Shown: piece after piece, positions 8,366 through 17,110 of the stretch | Numbering within the stretch: the first letter of the stretch is position 1 | Layout of the letters: each line of letters opens with the position of its first letter | The notes under the pieces: generated by a model | The model's input: the letters and a program-made list of their open reading frames with translations, nothing else | Databases searched by the model: none | Told to the model about the DNA's origin: nothing | Made by a program: the position numbers and the translations under genes | Assembly (NCBI GenBank): GCA_043740415.1 | Contig: JAYUCJ010000051.1 | Span: 1 to 35,882 of the forward strand | DNA from: Aalborgiella sp043740415 | GTDB lineage: Bacteria; Pseudomonadota; Gammaproteobacteria; Burkholderiales; Burkholderiaceae_C | Direction of reading: 5' to 3' | DNA length: 35,882 nucleotides

Positions 8366-8698
8366 TTGAAAACAACCGAACTTCAAGCCGACAAGGCTCC
8401 CGCCAAATTACCCTTCTTGAAGCGCGCCAAGGCTGCGGTTTCTGAAGGACGGTTATTTTCTGGCCTCAAAAGACGCTTAAAACCTATCGTTGTTGCTCTA
8501 GGTAAGTCCGCCTTGCGACGTCCATGGATCAAGCGAAGTGTTCTAGCCGTGTTGAATCGTTCGCCCGAGCTCAAAAACCGTTTGTATCGACTTGTTTGGA
8601 AAGACATTGCGCTTTCGCCGCGAGCGATGCGCATCTATACCGCGCTCAGTACGGCTATACCTACACATAGTACGACACACAACAAAGGCGGTGAGTGA
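8366..8698 (+). CDS. Small basic protein coupled to the tandem glycosyltransferase
   Basis: A 110-residue product from a TTG start, rich in Lys, Arg and Leu (for example GLKRRLKPIV and LKNRLYRLVW), without a signal peptide or obvious membrane segment. Its TGA overlaps the next gene's ATG as TGATG, so the two should be translated together. The Arg/Leu-rich pattern followed by SPRAMRIYTAL resembles amphipathic linker or tail segments that I recall inside larger O-antigen glycosyltransferases and methyltransferases. I infer a membrane-peripheral or scaffold role next to the polymerase. No catalytic motif is visible. The start codon is uncertain because no good ribosome binding site precedes the TTG. 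Confidence 0.55.
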   Translation: MKTTELQADKAPAKLPFLKRAKAAVSEGRLFSGLKRRLKPIVVALGKSALRRPWIKRSVLAVLNRSPELKNRLYRLVWKDIALSPRAMRIYTALSTAIPTHSTTHNKGGE

Positions 8699-11262
8699 TG
8701 CGTATCGTCATTGACTTGCAAGGCGCGCAGTGCGATAGCCGCTTCAGAGGCATTGGGCGATATTCACTGTCTTTGGCACTGGCTATGGCAAAAAATGCCA
8801 AACATCATGATGTTTGGCTGGCTTTAAACAGCGCCTTTCCGCAAAGCATCTTGGATCTTAGGCAGACATTTGACGGCTTGGTTGACCCCGCTCAGATTCG
8901 TATTTTTAACAACAGCGGCCATACGGCTGAAGTTGTGCCAGACAATGCTTGGCGCGTACGTACATCTGAGAAGATGCGCGAGCATTTTTTAGAGCAGCTC
9001 AAGCCCGATGTGATTCATGTTCCCACCCTGTTTGAAGGTTATGGTGACGATGCGGTCACATCGGTCGGTAGTTATACCTCTGGCCACAAAACAGCGGTGA
9101 CGATTCATGATTTGATTCCGCTCATGGATCAGGCCAACTACCTGCCCAATCCCGCAATACGAGATTTTTACTTTCGCAAGCTTGAGTCACTCAAACGAGC
9201 TGGCTTGCTACTGGCCATCTCTGAATCGTCACGTTTAGAAGCCATCGAACACTTGGGCTGGTCGCCAGAACGCATCATCAACACCTCGGAAGGTGCTGAC
9301 GCCCACTTTAAGGTGATTGAGCTGTCTTCAGAACGCCAGCAACAGGTTCGAACGCGTTACGGCATCACCCGCAAGATGGTGATGTATGCCCCGGGTGGCT
9401 TTGACCCGCGCAAAAATTTTGATGGTTTGATGCAAGCCTATGCCTTGTTGTCGCCAGAGGTACGGCGTGACTACCAACTGGTCTTGGCTAGCCGCCTGAG
9501 CAAAAGCCCACACGATGACTCGCGCGCCAAAATGAACGCCTGCCGTGTCAACGCCGGTTTGGTTGAAGACGAATTGGTGTTGACAGACTTTATGCCAGAC
9601 GACGACTTGGTTGCTCTGTACAACATGGCAGATTTGTTCGTTTTCCCGTCCAAACATGAAGGATTTGGCTTGCCGCCGTTAGAGGCCATGGCATGTGGCG
9701 CGCCTACTTTGGGCGCTAATGCGTCGAGTTTGCCAGAGGTCATTGGTTGGAGCGAGGCTTTGTTTGACCCGCACAGCCCAGCCAATATGGCAGAAAAAAT
9801 TTCACAAGCCTTGCTTGACCCCGCTTTTCGGACAAAACTCAAAGCGCACGGCATTGAGCAAGTCAAGAAGTTTTCATGGGATGCCAGTGCCATCAAAGCC
9901 ATCACCGCACTAGAAGGCTTGCATGTGCTGAATGTGTCAAAACCAACCGTCGCTTATCCAACAACCTACCCGACATCTACCTTGCTAGATTCGATTGCAC
10001 AGATTCAATCAACCCCCTCTGCGACTGAAAAAGACTTGGCGCACACGGCAAACGCGATTGCGTTTAATACCAGCTTAGAAGCACAGAAGAAGCTGCTAGT
10101 TGACGTGACTGAGTTGGTCAGATTTGACGCCAAATCCGGCATTCAACGCGTGGTACGCAGTATTTTGCTGGCTTTGCACCAAGATACGCCAGCTGGATAC
10201 GAGCTTTGCCCGATCTATTTTGACGGTTTTAGATACCTGCATGCCAAAAGCTTCATGGCGGCGCTGACGCAGCAACCCAAGCATGTGCAACGCGCCAGTT
10301 TTGACGAAGTGGCCGAATTCAACCAGGATGATGTGTATGTGGGTCTCGATTTAAACCCTGGATTAACCGTCAAACTCGAGCAAACCTACCAACATTGGCG
10401 AGCTCTAGGCTTGCAGGTTTATTTCCTTGTTTACGATATTTTGCTGGTGGACAGACCCGATTGGGCACCTGAAGAAGCCGCAGCAGGACTTAAAAATTGG
10501 CTGACTACCGTTTCTCAAGTGTCAACTGGTTTGTTATGTATTTCCGAATCTGTCGCCCATGAAGTCCGAAATTGGCTTAAGCAACATCCGCCTGCGCGTC
10601 ATCACTTACCTAGCGTTGAGAGTTTCCATTTGGGTGCGGACCTTGAGAACAGTGCACCCAGCCAAGGTTTGCCACCTGAAGCCACATCAGTGCTCAAAAC
10701 GCTGCGAACTAGGCCAAGCTTCTTGACAGTTGGCACACTGGAACCGCGCAAGGGTCACAGGCAAACATTGGCTGCGTTTGAGTTACTGTGGGCACAGCAA
10801 ATCGACGTCAATTTGGTTTTCGTAGGGAAAAAGGGATGGATGGTCGATGATCTGGCTGCGTTGATCAACAGCCATGCTGAAATTGGCAAGCGCTTGTTTT
10901 GGTTGGACGGCATCAGTGATGAGTATTTGGGCCATATCTACTCAGCGTCGACCTGTTTGCTTTCTGCGTCTGAGGGCGAAGGTTTTGGCCTGCCGTTGAT
11001 CGAAGCAGCCAAACAACACATTCCCATTCTTGCTAGAGATTTGCCGGTGTTTCGCGAAGTAGCAGGGGAAAATGCTTTTTACTTCGAGGGCTTGGCGCCG
11101 CAAGATGTGGCGGATGCAGTCCAGCAGTGGCTGACATTGAATCAAACAGCCCAAACACCTGATTCAAAAAATATAGCGATATTGACTTGGGCCCAAAGTA
11201 CTGAGCAACTAGTGGAAAAACTATCGTTGACGACGGAGAAGCGATACGAAAACAAGCTCTAG
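8698..11262 (+). CDS. Tandem two-domain GT4 glycosyltransferase, WbdA-like polysaccharide polymerase
   Basis: The 854-residue protein holds two complete GT-B glycosyltransferases of family GT4. The first (about 1-405) opens with MRIVIDLQGAQ and a RGIGRYS loop; its E-x7-E motif is EGFGLPPLEAM (Glu321, Glu329). The second (about 460-840) opens with LLVDVTELVRF and SGIQRVVRS, contains TVGTLEPRKGH, and has its E-x7-E in EGFGLPLIEA (Glu761, Glu769). Both sites look intact, so both halves are probably active and may make different linkages. Length and architecture match WbdA, the polymannose polymerase of E. coli O8/O9, and a GDP-mannose-forming ManC lies next door; other GT4 polymerases such as rhamnan synthases remain possible. 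I chose the ATG at 8698 over a GTG at 8695 because it follows a GGCGGTGAG ribosome-binding stretch and gives a TGATG overlap. The TAG stop belongs to the downstream 45-bp repeat. Confidence 0.85.
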   Translation: MRIVIDLQGAQCDSRFRGIGRYSLSLALAMAKNAKHHDVWLALNSAFPQSILDLRQTFDGLVDPAQIRIFNNSGHTAEVVPDNAWRVRTSEKMREHFLEQLKPDVIHVPTLFEGYGDDAVTSVGSYTSGHKTAVTIHDLIPLMDQANYLPNPAIRDFYFRKLESLKRAGLLLAISESSRLEAIEHLGWSPERIINTSEGADAHFKVIELSSERQQQVRTRYGITRKMVMYAPGGFDPRKNFDGLMQAYALLSPEVRRDYQLVLASRLSKSPHDDSRAKMNACRVNAGLVEDELVLTDFMPDDDLVALYNMADLFVFPSKHEGFGLPPLEAMACGAPTLGANASSLPEVIGWSEALFDPHSPANMAEKISQALLDPAFRTKLKAHGIEQVKKFSWDASAIKAITALEGLHVLNVSKPTVAYPTTYPTSTLLDSIAQIQSTPSATEKDLAHTANAIAFNTSLEAQKKLLVDVTELVRFDAKSGIQRVVRSILLALHQDTPAGYELCPIYFDGFRYLHAKSFMAALTQQPKHVQRASFDEVAEFNQDDVYVGLDLNPGLTVKLEQTYQHWRALGLQVYFLVYDILLVDRPDWAPEEAAAGLKNWLTTVSQVSTGLLCISESVAHEVRNWLKQHPPARHHLPSVESFHLGADLENSAPSQGLPPEATSVLKTLRTRPSFLTVGTLEPRKGHRQTLAAFELLWAQQIDVNLVFVGKKGWMVDDLAALINSHAEIGKRLFWLDGISDEYLGHIYSASTCLLSASEGEGFGLPLIEAAKQHIPILARDLPVFREVAGENAFYFEGLAPQDVADAVQQWLTLNQTAQTPDSKNIAILTWAQSTEQLVEKLSLTTEKRYENKL

Positions 11263-11304
11263 CCGGCGTATTTATTGCCTAATATGCTATTATTTATGCA
11301 GCAA
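11260..11304 (-). repeat. 45-bp intergenic hairpin repeat, copy 1
   Basis: Read on the minus strand the element starts TTGCT, has an imperfect hairpin ending AATAGC, then TTAGGCAATAAATACGCC and GGCTA. It lies between the convergent glycosyltransferase and manC genes. Its outer TAG (plus strand) is the stop codon of the glycosyltransferase. The other full copies are at 19630, 25475 and 32484, all exactly 45 bp. The hairpin is less perfect here than in the other copies. Confidence 0.85.
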
Positions 11305-11311
11305 AAACCAC

Positions 11312-12760
11312 TTACGCCCGGCCGTACATATCCGCCAATCGCACGATATCGTCTTCGCCCAGATATGCACCACATTGCACCTCTATCAATACCAACTCAT
11401 TTTTGCCAATATTGGTAAGACGATGTTTTTCTTTTAGCGGGATGTAATGGTATTGCCCCACCTCGGTTCTGTGCTCAATGTCTCCGATTTGCACAATCGC
11501 GATGCCTTGCACCACAACCCAATGCTCAGCGCGCTGGTGGTGGTATTGCAAGCTCAATGATTCTCCAGGCTTGACAGTGATACGTTTGACTTTGTAGCCT
11601 GATTCTTCTTTCAAAGTGGCATAGGTACCCCACGGTCTGTGAACCGTCGTTGGCAAATGGGTGCTGTCATGCTTGCGCTCTTTGAGCTCATCAACAATGG
11701 CTTTGACTTTTTGCGCGTGGTCTTTGTGGGCGACCAAGAGCGCATCTGGGGTATCAACAATGATGAGGTCATGAACACCCACCGTGGCCACGACTTTGGG
11801 CGTGTGGCTGCTGACTTGCACATGTGTGCGGGTGGTTTCAACGGCGACGACATTCGCCTCGAAGGTGTTGCCGCTGGCATCGGCTGTGTGCGCCAGGGCG
11901 ACGGCTGGCCAGGTCCCTACGTCACTCCAGCCGAATTTTGCCGGGACCAAGGTGACGTTGGCAGCACGCTCCATGATGGCGTAATCAATGGAAATGTCGG
12001 GCTGCAGGCCAAAAGCGTGCGGGTCAAATCGGCTCACCGAGTCCTTGATTTTGGCGTCAACGGGGCTTGCGTTTTGGACTTTAGCGCCCTGCATCACGTG
12101 CTCAGCCGCAGCCAACACCTCGGGCGAATGCTCTTTGAATGCCTGCAAAATGGTGCCGGCGGTGAAGCAAAACATACCGCTGTTCCAATAATAGCGGCCG
12201 GTACTGAGGTACTGCGATGCTGTACCAGCATCCGGTTTTTCAACGAATCGCAGCGCTTTTTGCGGCGTTCTTTCAATTTTGGCGACTTCGATGTAACCAA
12301 AGCCAGTTTCCGGAGCGGTTGGCGAAATCCCGAAAACGACCAGTTGACCCTGCAAAGCATGCCTTGCAGCCTCCAGCGCATTTGATACGAAAGCTTCAGA
12401 ATCTGGAATCAAATGGTCTGCCGGTAGCACCATCATCACCGCATCTGGGCCATGTGCTTGGCTACAAGCCAGTGCAGCTAAAGCTATGGCAGGGGCTGTA
12501 TTTCGACCTTTGGGCTCTAAAAGATAGCTTGTTTTAGGAGGATCTTCTAAATTACCAACCACTTCACGGGTGAGAAAGAGGTAATCTTGATTGGTAACAA
12601 TCATGGTTTCATCTGCACCGCAGGCTTGACCACGCTCTACGGCTTGCTGCAGCAAGGGGCTACCGCCCAAGCTGATGAACGGTTTCGGGTAAGCTTGGCG
12701 AGAAGCTGGCCATAGACGCGTGCCCGCGCCGCCAGAAAGTACGACTGAAATAAGTTTCAT
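11312..12760 (-). CDS. manC: Mannose-1-phosphate guanylyltransferase / mannose-6-phosphate isomerase (bifunctional)
   Basis: The enzyme forms GDP-mannose from mannose-1-phosphate and GTP, and its second domain isomerises fructose-6-phosphate to mannose-6-phosphate. The nucleotidyltransferase domain shows GGAGTRLWP at residues 10-18 and the catalytic FVEKP at 172-176. The C-terminal cupin-type isomerase carries LQYHHQRAEHWVVVQG with the metal-binding histidines. At 482 residues it has the usual length of type II PMI/GMP proteins (ManC, AlgA, CpsB). It is convergent with the tandem glycosyltransferase. Together they point to GDP-mannose as the sugar donor for this locus. A phosphomannomutase is not present in the window. 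Confidence 0.92.
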   Translation of the reverse strand: MKLISVVLSGGAGTRLWPASRQAYPKPFISLGGSPLLQQAVERGQACGADETMIVTNQDYLFLTREVVGNLEDPPKTSYLLEPKGRNTAPAIALAALACSQAHGPDAVMMVLPADHLIPDSEAFVSNALEAARHALQGQLVVFGISPTAPETGFGYIEVAKIERTPQKALRFVEKPDAGTASQYLSTGRYYWNSGMFCFTAGTILQAFKEHSPEVLAAAEHVMQGAKVQNASPVDAKIKDSVSRFDPHAFGLQPDISIDYAIMERAANVTLVPAKFGWSDVGTWPAVALAHTADASGNTFEANVVAVETTRTHVQVSSHTPKVVATVGVHDLIIVDTPDALLVAHKDHAQKVKAIVDELKERKHDSTHLPTTVHRPWGTYATLKEESGYKVKRITVKPGESLSLQYHHQRAEHWVVVQGIAIVQIGDIEHRTEVGQYHYIPLKEKHRLTNIGKNELVLIEVQCGAYLGEDDIVRLADMYGRA

Positions 12761-12845
12761 GATGGTCTAGCTAGGAAATTGGGACTTTAGCGTGGCATTG
12801 TACCTGTCGCCTCTCGTCGCCTTGGGCAAAGCTACAATAGTTAAC

Positions 12846-13835
12846 ATGTCCAGCCCAGTCGTCCAAAACCCAACACCATTGTCAAGCGCAAGCGTTTCCA
12901 TACTTATCCCTGTTTATAAAAACGATGGGGGCTTGGACGAATTGGTGAGACGCATTGGCACGAGCATGGCTAATTCCGCCTATGCCAGCAACTTTGAATT
13001 GATTTTGGTGGACGATTGCAGCCCCGACAACAGCTGGGAAGTCATACAGCGCCTGGCAAAAGAACATGGCTTTGTGCAAGGAGCAACCTTGTCAAGAAAC
13101 TTTGGCCAACACAATGCCATCATGGCTGGTTTAAATCTTGTTTCAGGTCAATACATCGTGCTGATGGATGACGACTTGCAGCACCCGCCTGAAGCCATAC
13201 CAAGCATGCTAAATGAGCTAGCTGCGGGTGCCGATGTTTGCTACACAAACTACGCCAACCGGCAGCATGCCGCCTGGAAGATTGCAGGCAGTAAATTTAA
13301 TGATTTGGTTGCTTCGTGGTTACTGTCAAAACCCAAAGGTTTGTATTTATCTTCTTTCAAAGCACTAAAGCGCGGTGTGGTGGACCAGATTCGTAGCCAT
13401 GAAGGTCCATTTGCCTATCTTGACGGTTTAATTTTAGATGTCACAAGACGTATTAAATCGGTAGAGATCCAGCATGGTGTGCGCGCTTTTGGTGAAGGCA
13501 ATTACAGCTTCAAAAAATCAATTTCACTGTGGCTGCGTATGGTGACTGGCACGTCTATCGTTCCCTTGCGCATGGTCACGCTGATGGGAGCTCTTATTGC
13601 TTTGCTAGGTTTTATGGGTGCTGTGTTTATTATTATCAGTAACTTCCTCTACCCCAATGAATCCAAGGGTTGGGCATCCATCATCGTCACCATTTTATTG
13701 GTCAGCGGATTTCAAACCTTGTTCATCGGCGTACTGGGTGAGTATTTAGGTCGCATCCATTTACGATTGAACAACAAACCGCAGTACCTCTTTCGCTATA
13801 CGACAAAGAACGATGCCGAATTTCCCAAAATATAA
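12846..13835 (+). CDS. Membrane-anchored GT2 glycosyltransferase (GtrB/ArnC/DPM1-like)
   Basis: The N-terminal GT-A domain starts SVSILIPVYKN and has the acidic LVDDCSPDN and metal-binding LMDDDLQHPPEA motifs of family GT2. Two C-terminal transmembrane segments follow (about residues 230-265 and 270-300), then the conserved FIGVLGEYLGRIHL...NKPQYLF ending. This is the layout of enzymes that transfer a sugar to polyprenyl phosphate. The product may feed periplasmic glycan modification of the neighbouring O-antigen or lipid A. An upstream in-frame GTG at 12792 would add 18 residues without similarity to the family, so the ATG at 12846 is preferred, giving 329 residues. TACAAT at 12833-12838 could be a -10 box, which would make the message nearly leaderless. 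Confidence 0.83.
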   Translation: MSSPVVQNPTPLSSASVSILIPVYKNDGGLDELVRRIGTSMANSAYASNFELILVDDCSPDNSWEVIQRLAKEHGFVQGATLSRNFGQHNAIMAGLNLVSGQYIVLMDDDLQHPPEAIPSMLNELAAGADVCYTNYANRQHAAWKIAGSKFNDLVASWLLSKPKGLYLSSFKALKRGVVDQIRSHEGPFAYLDGLILDVTRRIKSVEIQHGVRAFGEGNYSFKKSISLWLRMVTGTSIVPLRMVTLMGALIALLGFMGAVFIIISNFLYPNESKGWASIIVTILLVSGFQTLFIGVLGEYLGRIHLRLNNKPQYLFRYTTKNDAEFPKI

Positions 13836-13859
13836 GCAAGCAGAGCAAGCACAGTACCT

Positions 13860-15059
13860 ATGACGATGATCGTTCAGCCACAGTCCATGCATTTTGCTGA
13901 ACCACTTTTGTTGCAAAGTGGCAAAAGCATCCGTGCCTACGACCTGACTTATGAGACGTATGGCACGCTGAATGCTGATAAATCCAATGCTGTCTTGGTT
14001 TGCCATGCTTTGAATGCCTCGCACCATGTCGCGGGCGTATATGCCCATGCGGATGAAAAGATACAGGAAAAATCTGCGGGCTGGTGGGACAACATGATCG
14101 GCCCAGGAAAGCCCGTAGATACCAACCATTTTTTTGTGATCGGTGTGAATAATTTAGGCTCATGCTTTGGCTCCACAGGACCTATGCACGTCAACCCGGA
14201 TACGCAGCAGGTGTATGGTGCTGACTTTCCTGTGGTGACGGTTGAAGACTGGGTTAATGCGCAAGCCTTGTTGATAGACAAACTGGGTATCTCAACGCTT
14301 GCTGCTGTGATGGGCGGCAGCTTGGGCGGCATGCAGGCTTTGAGCTGGACGTTGCAGTACCCGAACCGCCTGCGTCACGCCGTCGTGGTGGCCAGTGCGC
14401 CCAATTTGACGGCCGAGAACATTGCCTTCAATGAAGTGGCGCGCCGCGCTATCGTGACTGATCCTGATTTTTATGAGGGGCACTTTTACCAACATGGCGT
14501 CATTCCCAAGCGCGGGCTGCGCATTGCACGCATGATTGGCCACATCACCTACTTGAGTGATGATGTGATGAACGCCAAATTTGGCCGCCAATTGAAGCAG
14601 TCACTCGGCCTCGACAGCACGAAAAACGACGTTAATGCCAACGCTGATGCGTACAGCTACACAACTCAAGAAGTTGAGTTTCAAATCGAAAGCTATTTAC
14701 GGCATCAAGGCGATAAATTTGCCGAGTATTTTGACGCCAACACCTACTTGCTCATCACCCGTGCGCTTGATTATTTCGACCCTGCGCGTAAATGTGGTGG
14801 TGATTTAACCCAGGCTTTGGCGATTGCAAAAGCTAAGTTTTTATTGGTCAGCTTTACAACCGATTGGCGGTTTTCGCCAAGTCGCAGCCGAGAGATCGTT
14901 AAAGCTTTGCTGGACAACAATTGCGATGTGAGCTACGCAGAGATCGATGCGCCACATGGCCACGATGCTTTTTTGCTTGATGACCTGCGCTATACAAGCC
15001 TAGTTAGCTCTTATTTTGATAGCATTTTACGTGAAACAACCATGGGAACCACGGCATGA
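13860..15059 (+). CDS. metX: Homoserine O-acyltransferase MetX
   Basis: An alpha/beta-hydrolase-fold enzyme that acylates homoserine in the first step of methionine synthesis. The nucleophile elbow is VMGGSLGGMQAL with Ser154. The other triad members are Asp335 in TTDWRFSP and His368 in GHDAFLL. At 399 residues it is close to the family length of about 380. MetX proteins of Burkholderiales may use acetyl-CoA or succinyl-CoA, and I cannot decide from the sequence alone. The ATGA overlap with metW is the standard arrangement. The gene starts 24 bp after the glycosyltransferase stop. A second ATG at 13866 is possible. Confidence 0.93.
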   Translation: MTMIVQPQSMHFAEPLLLQSGKSIRAYDLTYETYGTLNADKSNAVLVCHALNASHHVAGVYAHADEKIQEKSAGWWDNMIGPGKPVDTNHFFVIGVNNLGSCFGSTGPMHVNPDTQQVYGADFPVVTVEDWVNAQALLIDKLGISTLAAVMGGSLGGMQALSWTLQYPNRLRHAVVVASAPNLTAENIAFNEVARRAIVTDPDFYEGHFYQHGVIPKRGLRIARMIGHITYLSDDVMNAKFGRQLKQSLGLDSTKNDVNANADAYSYTTQEVEFQIESYLRHQGDKFAEYFDANTYLLITRALDYFDPARKCGGDLTQALAIAKAKFLLVSFTTDWRFSPSRSREIVKALLDNNCDVSYAEIDAPHGHDAFLLDDLRYTSLVSSYFDSILRETTMGTTA

Positions 15060-15637
15060 GCGACTTAGCCACCATGCAAGCCATCGCCCAGTTGGTGCCG
15101 CCAGGCTCCCGCGTGCTTGATTTGGGTTGTGGCGACGGCGCGTTGCTTGCACACCTGCAAGCTACACGAAATTGCACGGGCTATGGCATTGAAATTGACG
15201 ATGCCAATGTGCTGGCTTGTGTGCAGCGCGGCGTCAACGTCATTCAACTGAACTTGGACGAAGGCTTGGCCTTGTTTGACGATGCTTCGTTCGATGTGGT
15301 GCTTCAAATCGACACCTTGCAACATTTACGCAACGCTGAAATCATGCTGCGCGAAACCGCGCGCGTCGGTCGCCTGGGCATCGTTGCCTTCCCCAATTTT
15401 GCGCATTGGCCGAATCGCTTGAGCATATTGCTGGGACGCATGCCCGTTACCCGCCGCTTGCCTTACCAGTGGTATGACACCCCCAATATTCGCGTGGGTA
15501 CACATGCAGATTTGCGCGAGCTTGCCCTGCATAACGGCCTCAAAGTACAAGACAGTTTTGGCATGCAAGAAGGTCGTACTGTGCGATTTGCACCGAATTT
15601 ATTGGCGGGCACATCGGTTTTTTTATTTTCCAGATAA
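15056..15637 (+). CDS. metW: Methionine biosynthesis protein MetW
   Basis: A 193-residue class I SAM-binding-fold protein with motif I VLDLGCGDGALLAHL near residues 20-34, FDVVLQIDTLQH as motif IV and the family-typical PNFAHWPNRLSILLGRMPV stretch. MetW is found with MetX across proteobacteria and is thought to assist or stabilise the acyltransferase. The start codon overlaps the metX stop by 4 bp, implying fixed co-translation. Length is normal for the family. Confidence 0.93.
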   Translation: MSDLATMQAIAQLVPPGSRVLDLGCGDGALLAHLQATRNCTGYGIEIDDANVLACVQRGVNVIQLNLDEGLALFDDASFDVVLQIDTLQHLRNAEIMLRETARVGRLGIVAFPNFAHWPNRLSILLGRMPVTRRLPYQWYDTPNIRVGTHADLRELALHNGLKVQDSFGMQEGRTVRFAPNLLAGTSVFLFSR

Positions 15638-15660
15638 GTCTTTATTCACTAAGCAGGCCC

Positions 15661-17028
15661 ATGAATTCAAAATTGCAGCCTACAGTTCCATTTTCTGAGG
15701 CTCTGAAATTTTGGTTCAAACTCGGTTTTATCAGCTTTGGCGGCCCCGCAGGGCAGATTGCCATCATGCACAAAGAGCTGGTGGAAGAGAAACACTGGAT
15801 CTCTGAAAAACGCTTTTTGCATGCTCTGAATTACTGCATGGTGTTGCCTGGGCCAGAAGCGCAGCAACTGGCCATCTACATCGGTTGGCTGCTGCACCGC
15901 ACTTGGGGTGGCGTGGTGGCTGGCGTGTTGTTTGTGCTGCCTTCGCTGTTTATTTTGATTGGCTTGAGCTACGTTTACGTGGTGTTTGGCAATGTGCCTT
16001 GGGTGGCGGCACTCCTCTATGGCATCAAGCCAGCCGTAGCGGCACTTGTCGTTCAAGCCGTTCATCGCATCGGCTCTAAAACACTCAAAACGCCTGCGAC
16101 AGCGCCTGTACTTTGGGCAGTGGCTGTGCTGAGTTTTTTAAGCCTTTATTTTTTGCATTTGCCTTTTCCTGTGATTGTTATTTCTGCGGCTTTGATTGGT
16201 GTTTGGGGTGCTAAATTTGTTCCTAAGCAATTTTCAGCAGCAGCGGGTCATGCCGCCAAGAAATCTGCAAGCGGTACCACGCTGTCGGCCGTCATTGATG
16301 ACAACACACCGACACCGGAACATGCTTTGTTCAAAAAATCGCGTTTAGCGACCGTCGTTGTTGTAGGCGCTGTCTTGTGGCTTGTGCCTATGGCAATTTT
16401 GATGGCTTATCAAGGCTGGCAGGGTGCATTGACCCAAATGGCTTGGTTTTTCACCAAAGCGGCTTTGCTAACTTTTGGGGGTGCCTATGCGGTATTGCCC
16501 TATGTTTACCAAGGCGCAGTCGAGCAATTTACATGGCTTTCTGGCGCTCAAATGATTGACGGTTTGGCCTTGGGTGAAACCACGCCTGGTCCGCTGATCA
16601 TGGTGGTTGCTTTCGTGGCTTTTGTAGGCGGTTGGGCCAAGCAAGTCTTGGGGCCAGAAAGTTTGTTTTTAGGTGCTGCGCTTGCCGCAACGATTGTCAC
16701 TTGGTTTACTTTTTTACCGTCATTCATATTCATCTTGGCAGGTGGGCCGCTGGTGGAAACAACACACAATAATTTAAAATTCACCGCGCCGCTGACAGCC
16801 ATTACAGCGGCAGTCGTCGGTGTTATTGCCTCATTAGCTCTGTTTTTTATAGCGCATATTGCTGTTAAAACGGGCATTACCAGCACTATTTTTGAAAGAC
16901 TGGATTACTTTTCGATCATTGTCGCGGTGGTCGCGGCGATTGCGCTCATTCGCTACAAAATCGGCGTGATTCCAGTGCTGATTGCTTCTGCCTTGTGTGG
17001 CTTGGTTTGGCGGCTACTCATCGCCTAA
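15661..17028 (+). CDS. chrA: Two-domain chromate transporter ChrA
   Basis: The 455-residue membrane protein carries two homologous CHR domains. The first begins LGFISFGGPAGQIAIMH and contains NYCMVLPGPEAQQLA with GWLLHRTWGGVVAG. The second has TKAALLTFGGAYAVLPYV and GLALGETTPGPLIMV. This is the long-chain ChrA layout, a proton-linked exporter of chromate; in some homologues the natural substrate may be sulfate or unknown. The gene starts 23 bp after metW, so it may be read through from it, although no functional link to methionine synthesis is evident. It ends just before a strong terminator shared with the convergent yidB-like gene. Confidence 0.88.
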   Translation: MNSKLQPTVPFSEALKFWFKLGFISFGGPAGQIAIMHKELVEEKHWISEKRFLHALNYCMVLPGPEAQQLAIYIGWLLHRTWGGVVAGVLFVLPSLFILIGLSYVYVVFGNVPWVAALLYGIKPAVAALVVQAVHRIGSKTLKTPATAPVLWAVAVLSFLSLYFLHLPFPVIVISAALIGVWGAKFVPKQFSAAAGHAAKKSASGTTLSAVIDDNTPTPEHALFKKSRLATVVVVGAVLWLVPMAILMAYQGWQGALTQMAWFFTKAALLTFGGAYAVLPYVYQGAVEQFTWLSGAQMIDGLALGETTPGPLIMVVAFVAFVGGWAKQVLGPESLFLGAALAATIVTWFTFLPSFIFILAGGPLVETTHNNLKFTAPLTAITAAVVGVIASLALFFIAHIAVKTGITSTIFERLDYFSIIVAVVAAIALIRYKIGVIPVLIASALCGLVWRLLIA

Positions 17029-17054
17029 ATACGCAAAGACGAAGCCGCAAGTGC

Positions 17055-17092
17055 AAAACCCCTGTCTCTAAACGCATAGAAACAGGGGTTTT
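17055..17092. terminator. Bidirectional rho-independent terminator
   Basis: An 11-bp perfect stem pairs AAAACCCCTGT (17055-17065) with ACAGGGGTTTT (17082-17092). On the plus strand TTTTCATTTTT runs from 17089; on the minus strand the arm ends in TTTT. It lies between the convergent chrA and yidB-like genes and can stop both. Confidence 0.85.
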
Positions 17093-17110
17093 CATTTTTA
17101 GCCCGGAAAT

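Noticed and set aside
11639..12385. Plus-strand open frame of 248 codons inside manC
   Set aside because: The opposite strand encodes an intact ManC with all motifs. The antisense translation is Gly/Val-rich without recognisable features.
12792..12845. GTG start extending the GT2 glycosyltransferase by 18 residues
   Set aside because: The added residues have no family similarity, and a TACAAT box lies inside the segment, favouring the ATG at 12846.
13830..13860. Riboswitch before metX
   Set aside because: Only 24 bp separate the glycosyltransferase stop from the metX start, too little for a SAM riboswitch; only a short AGCAAGCA duplication is seen.
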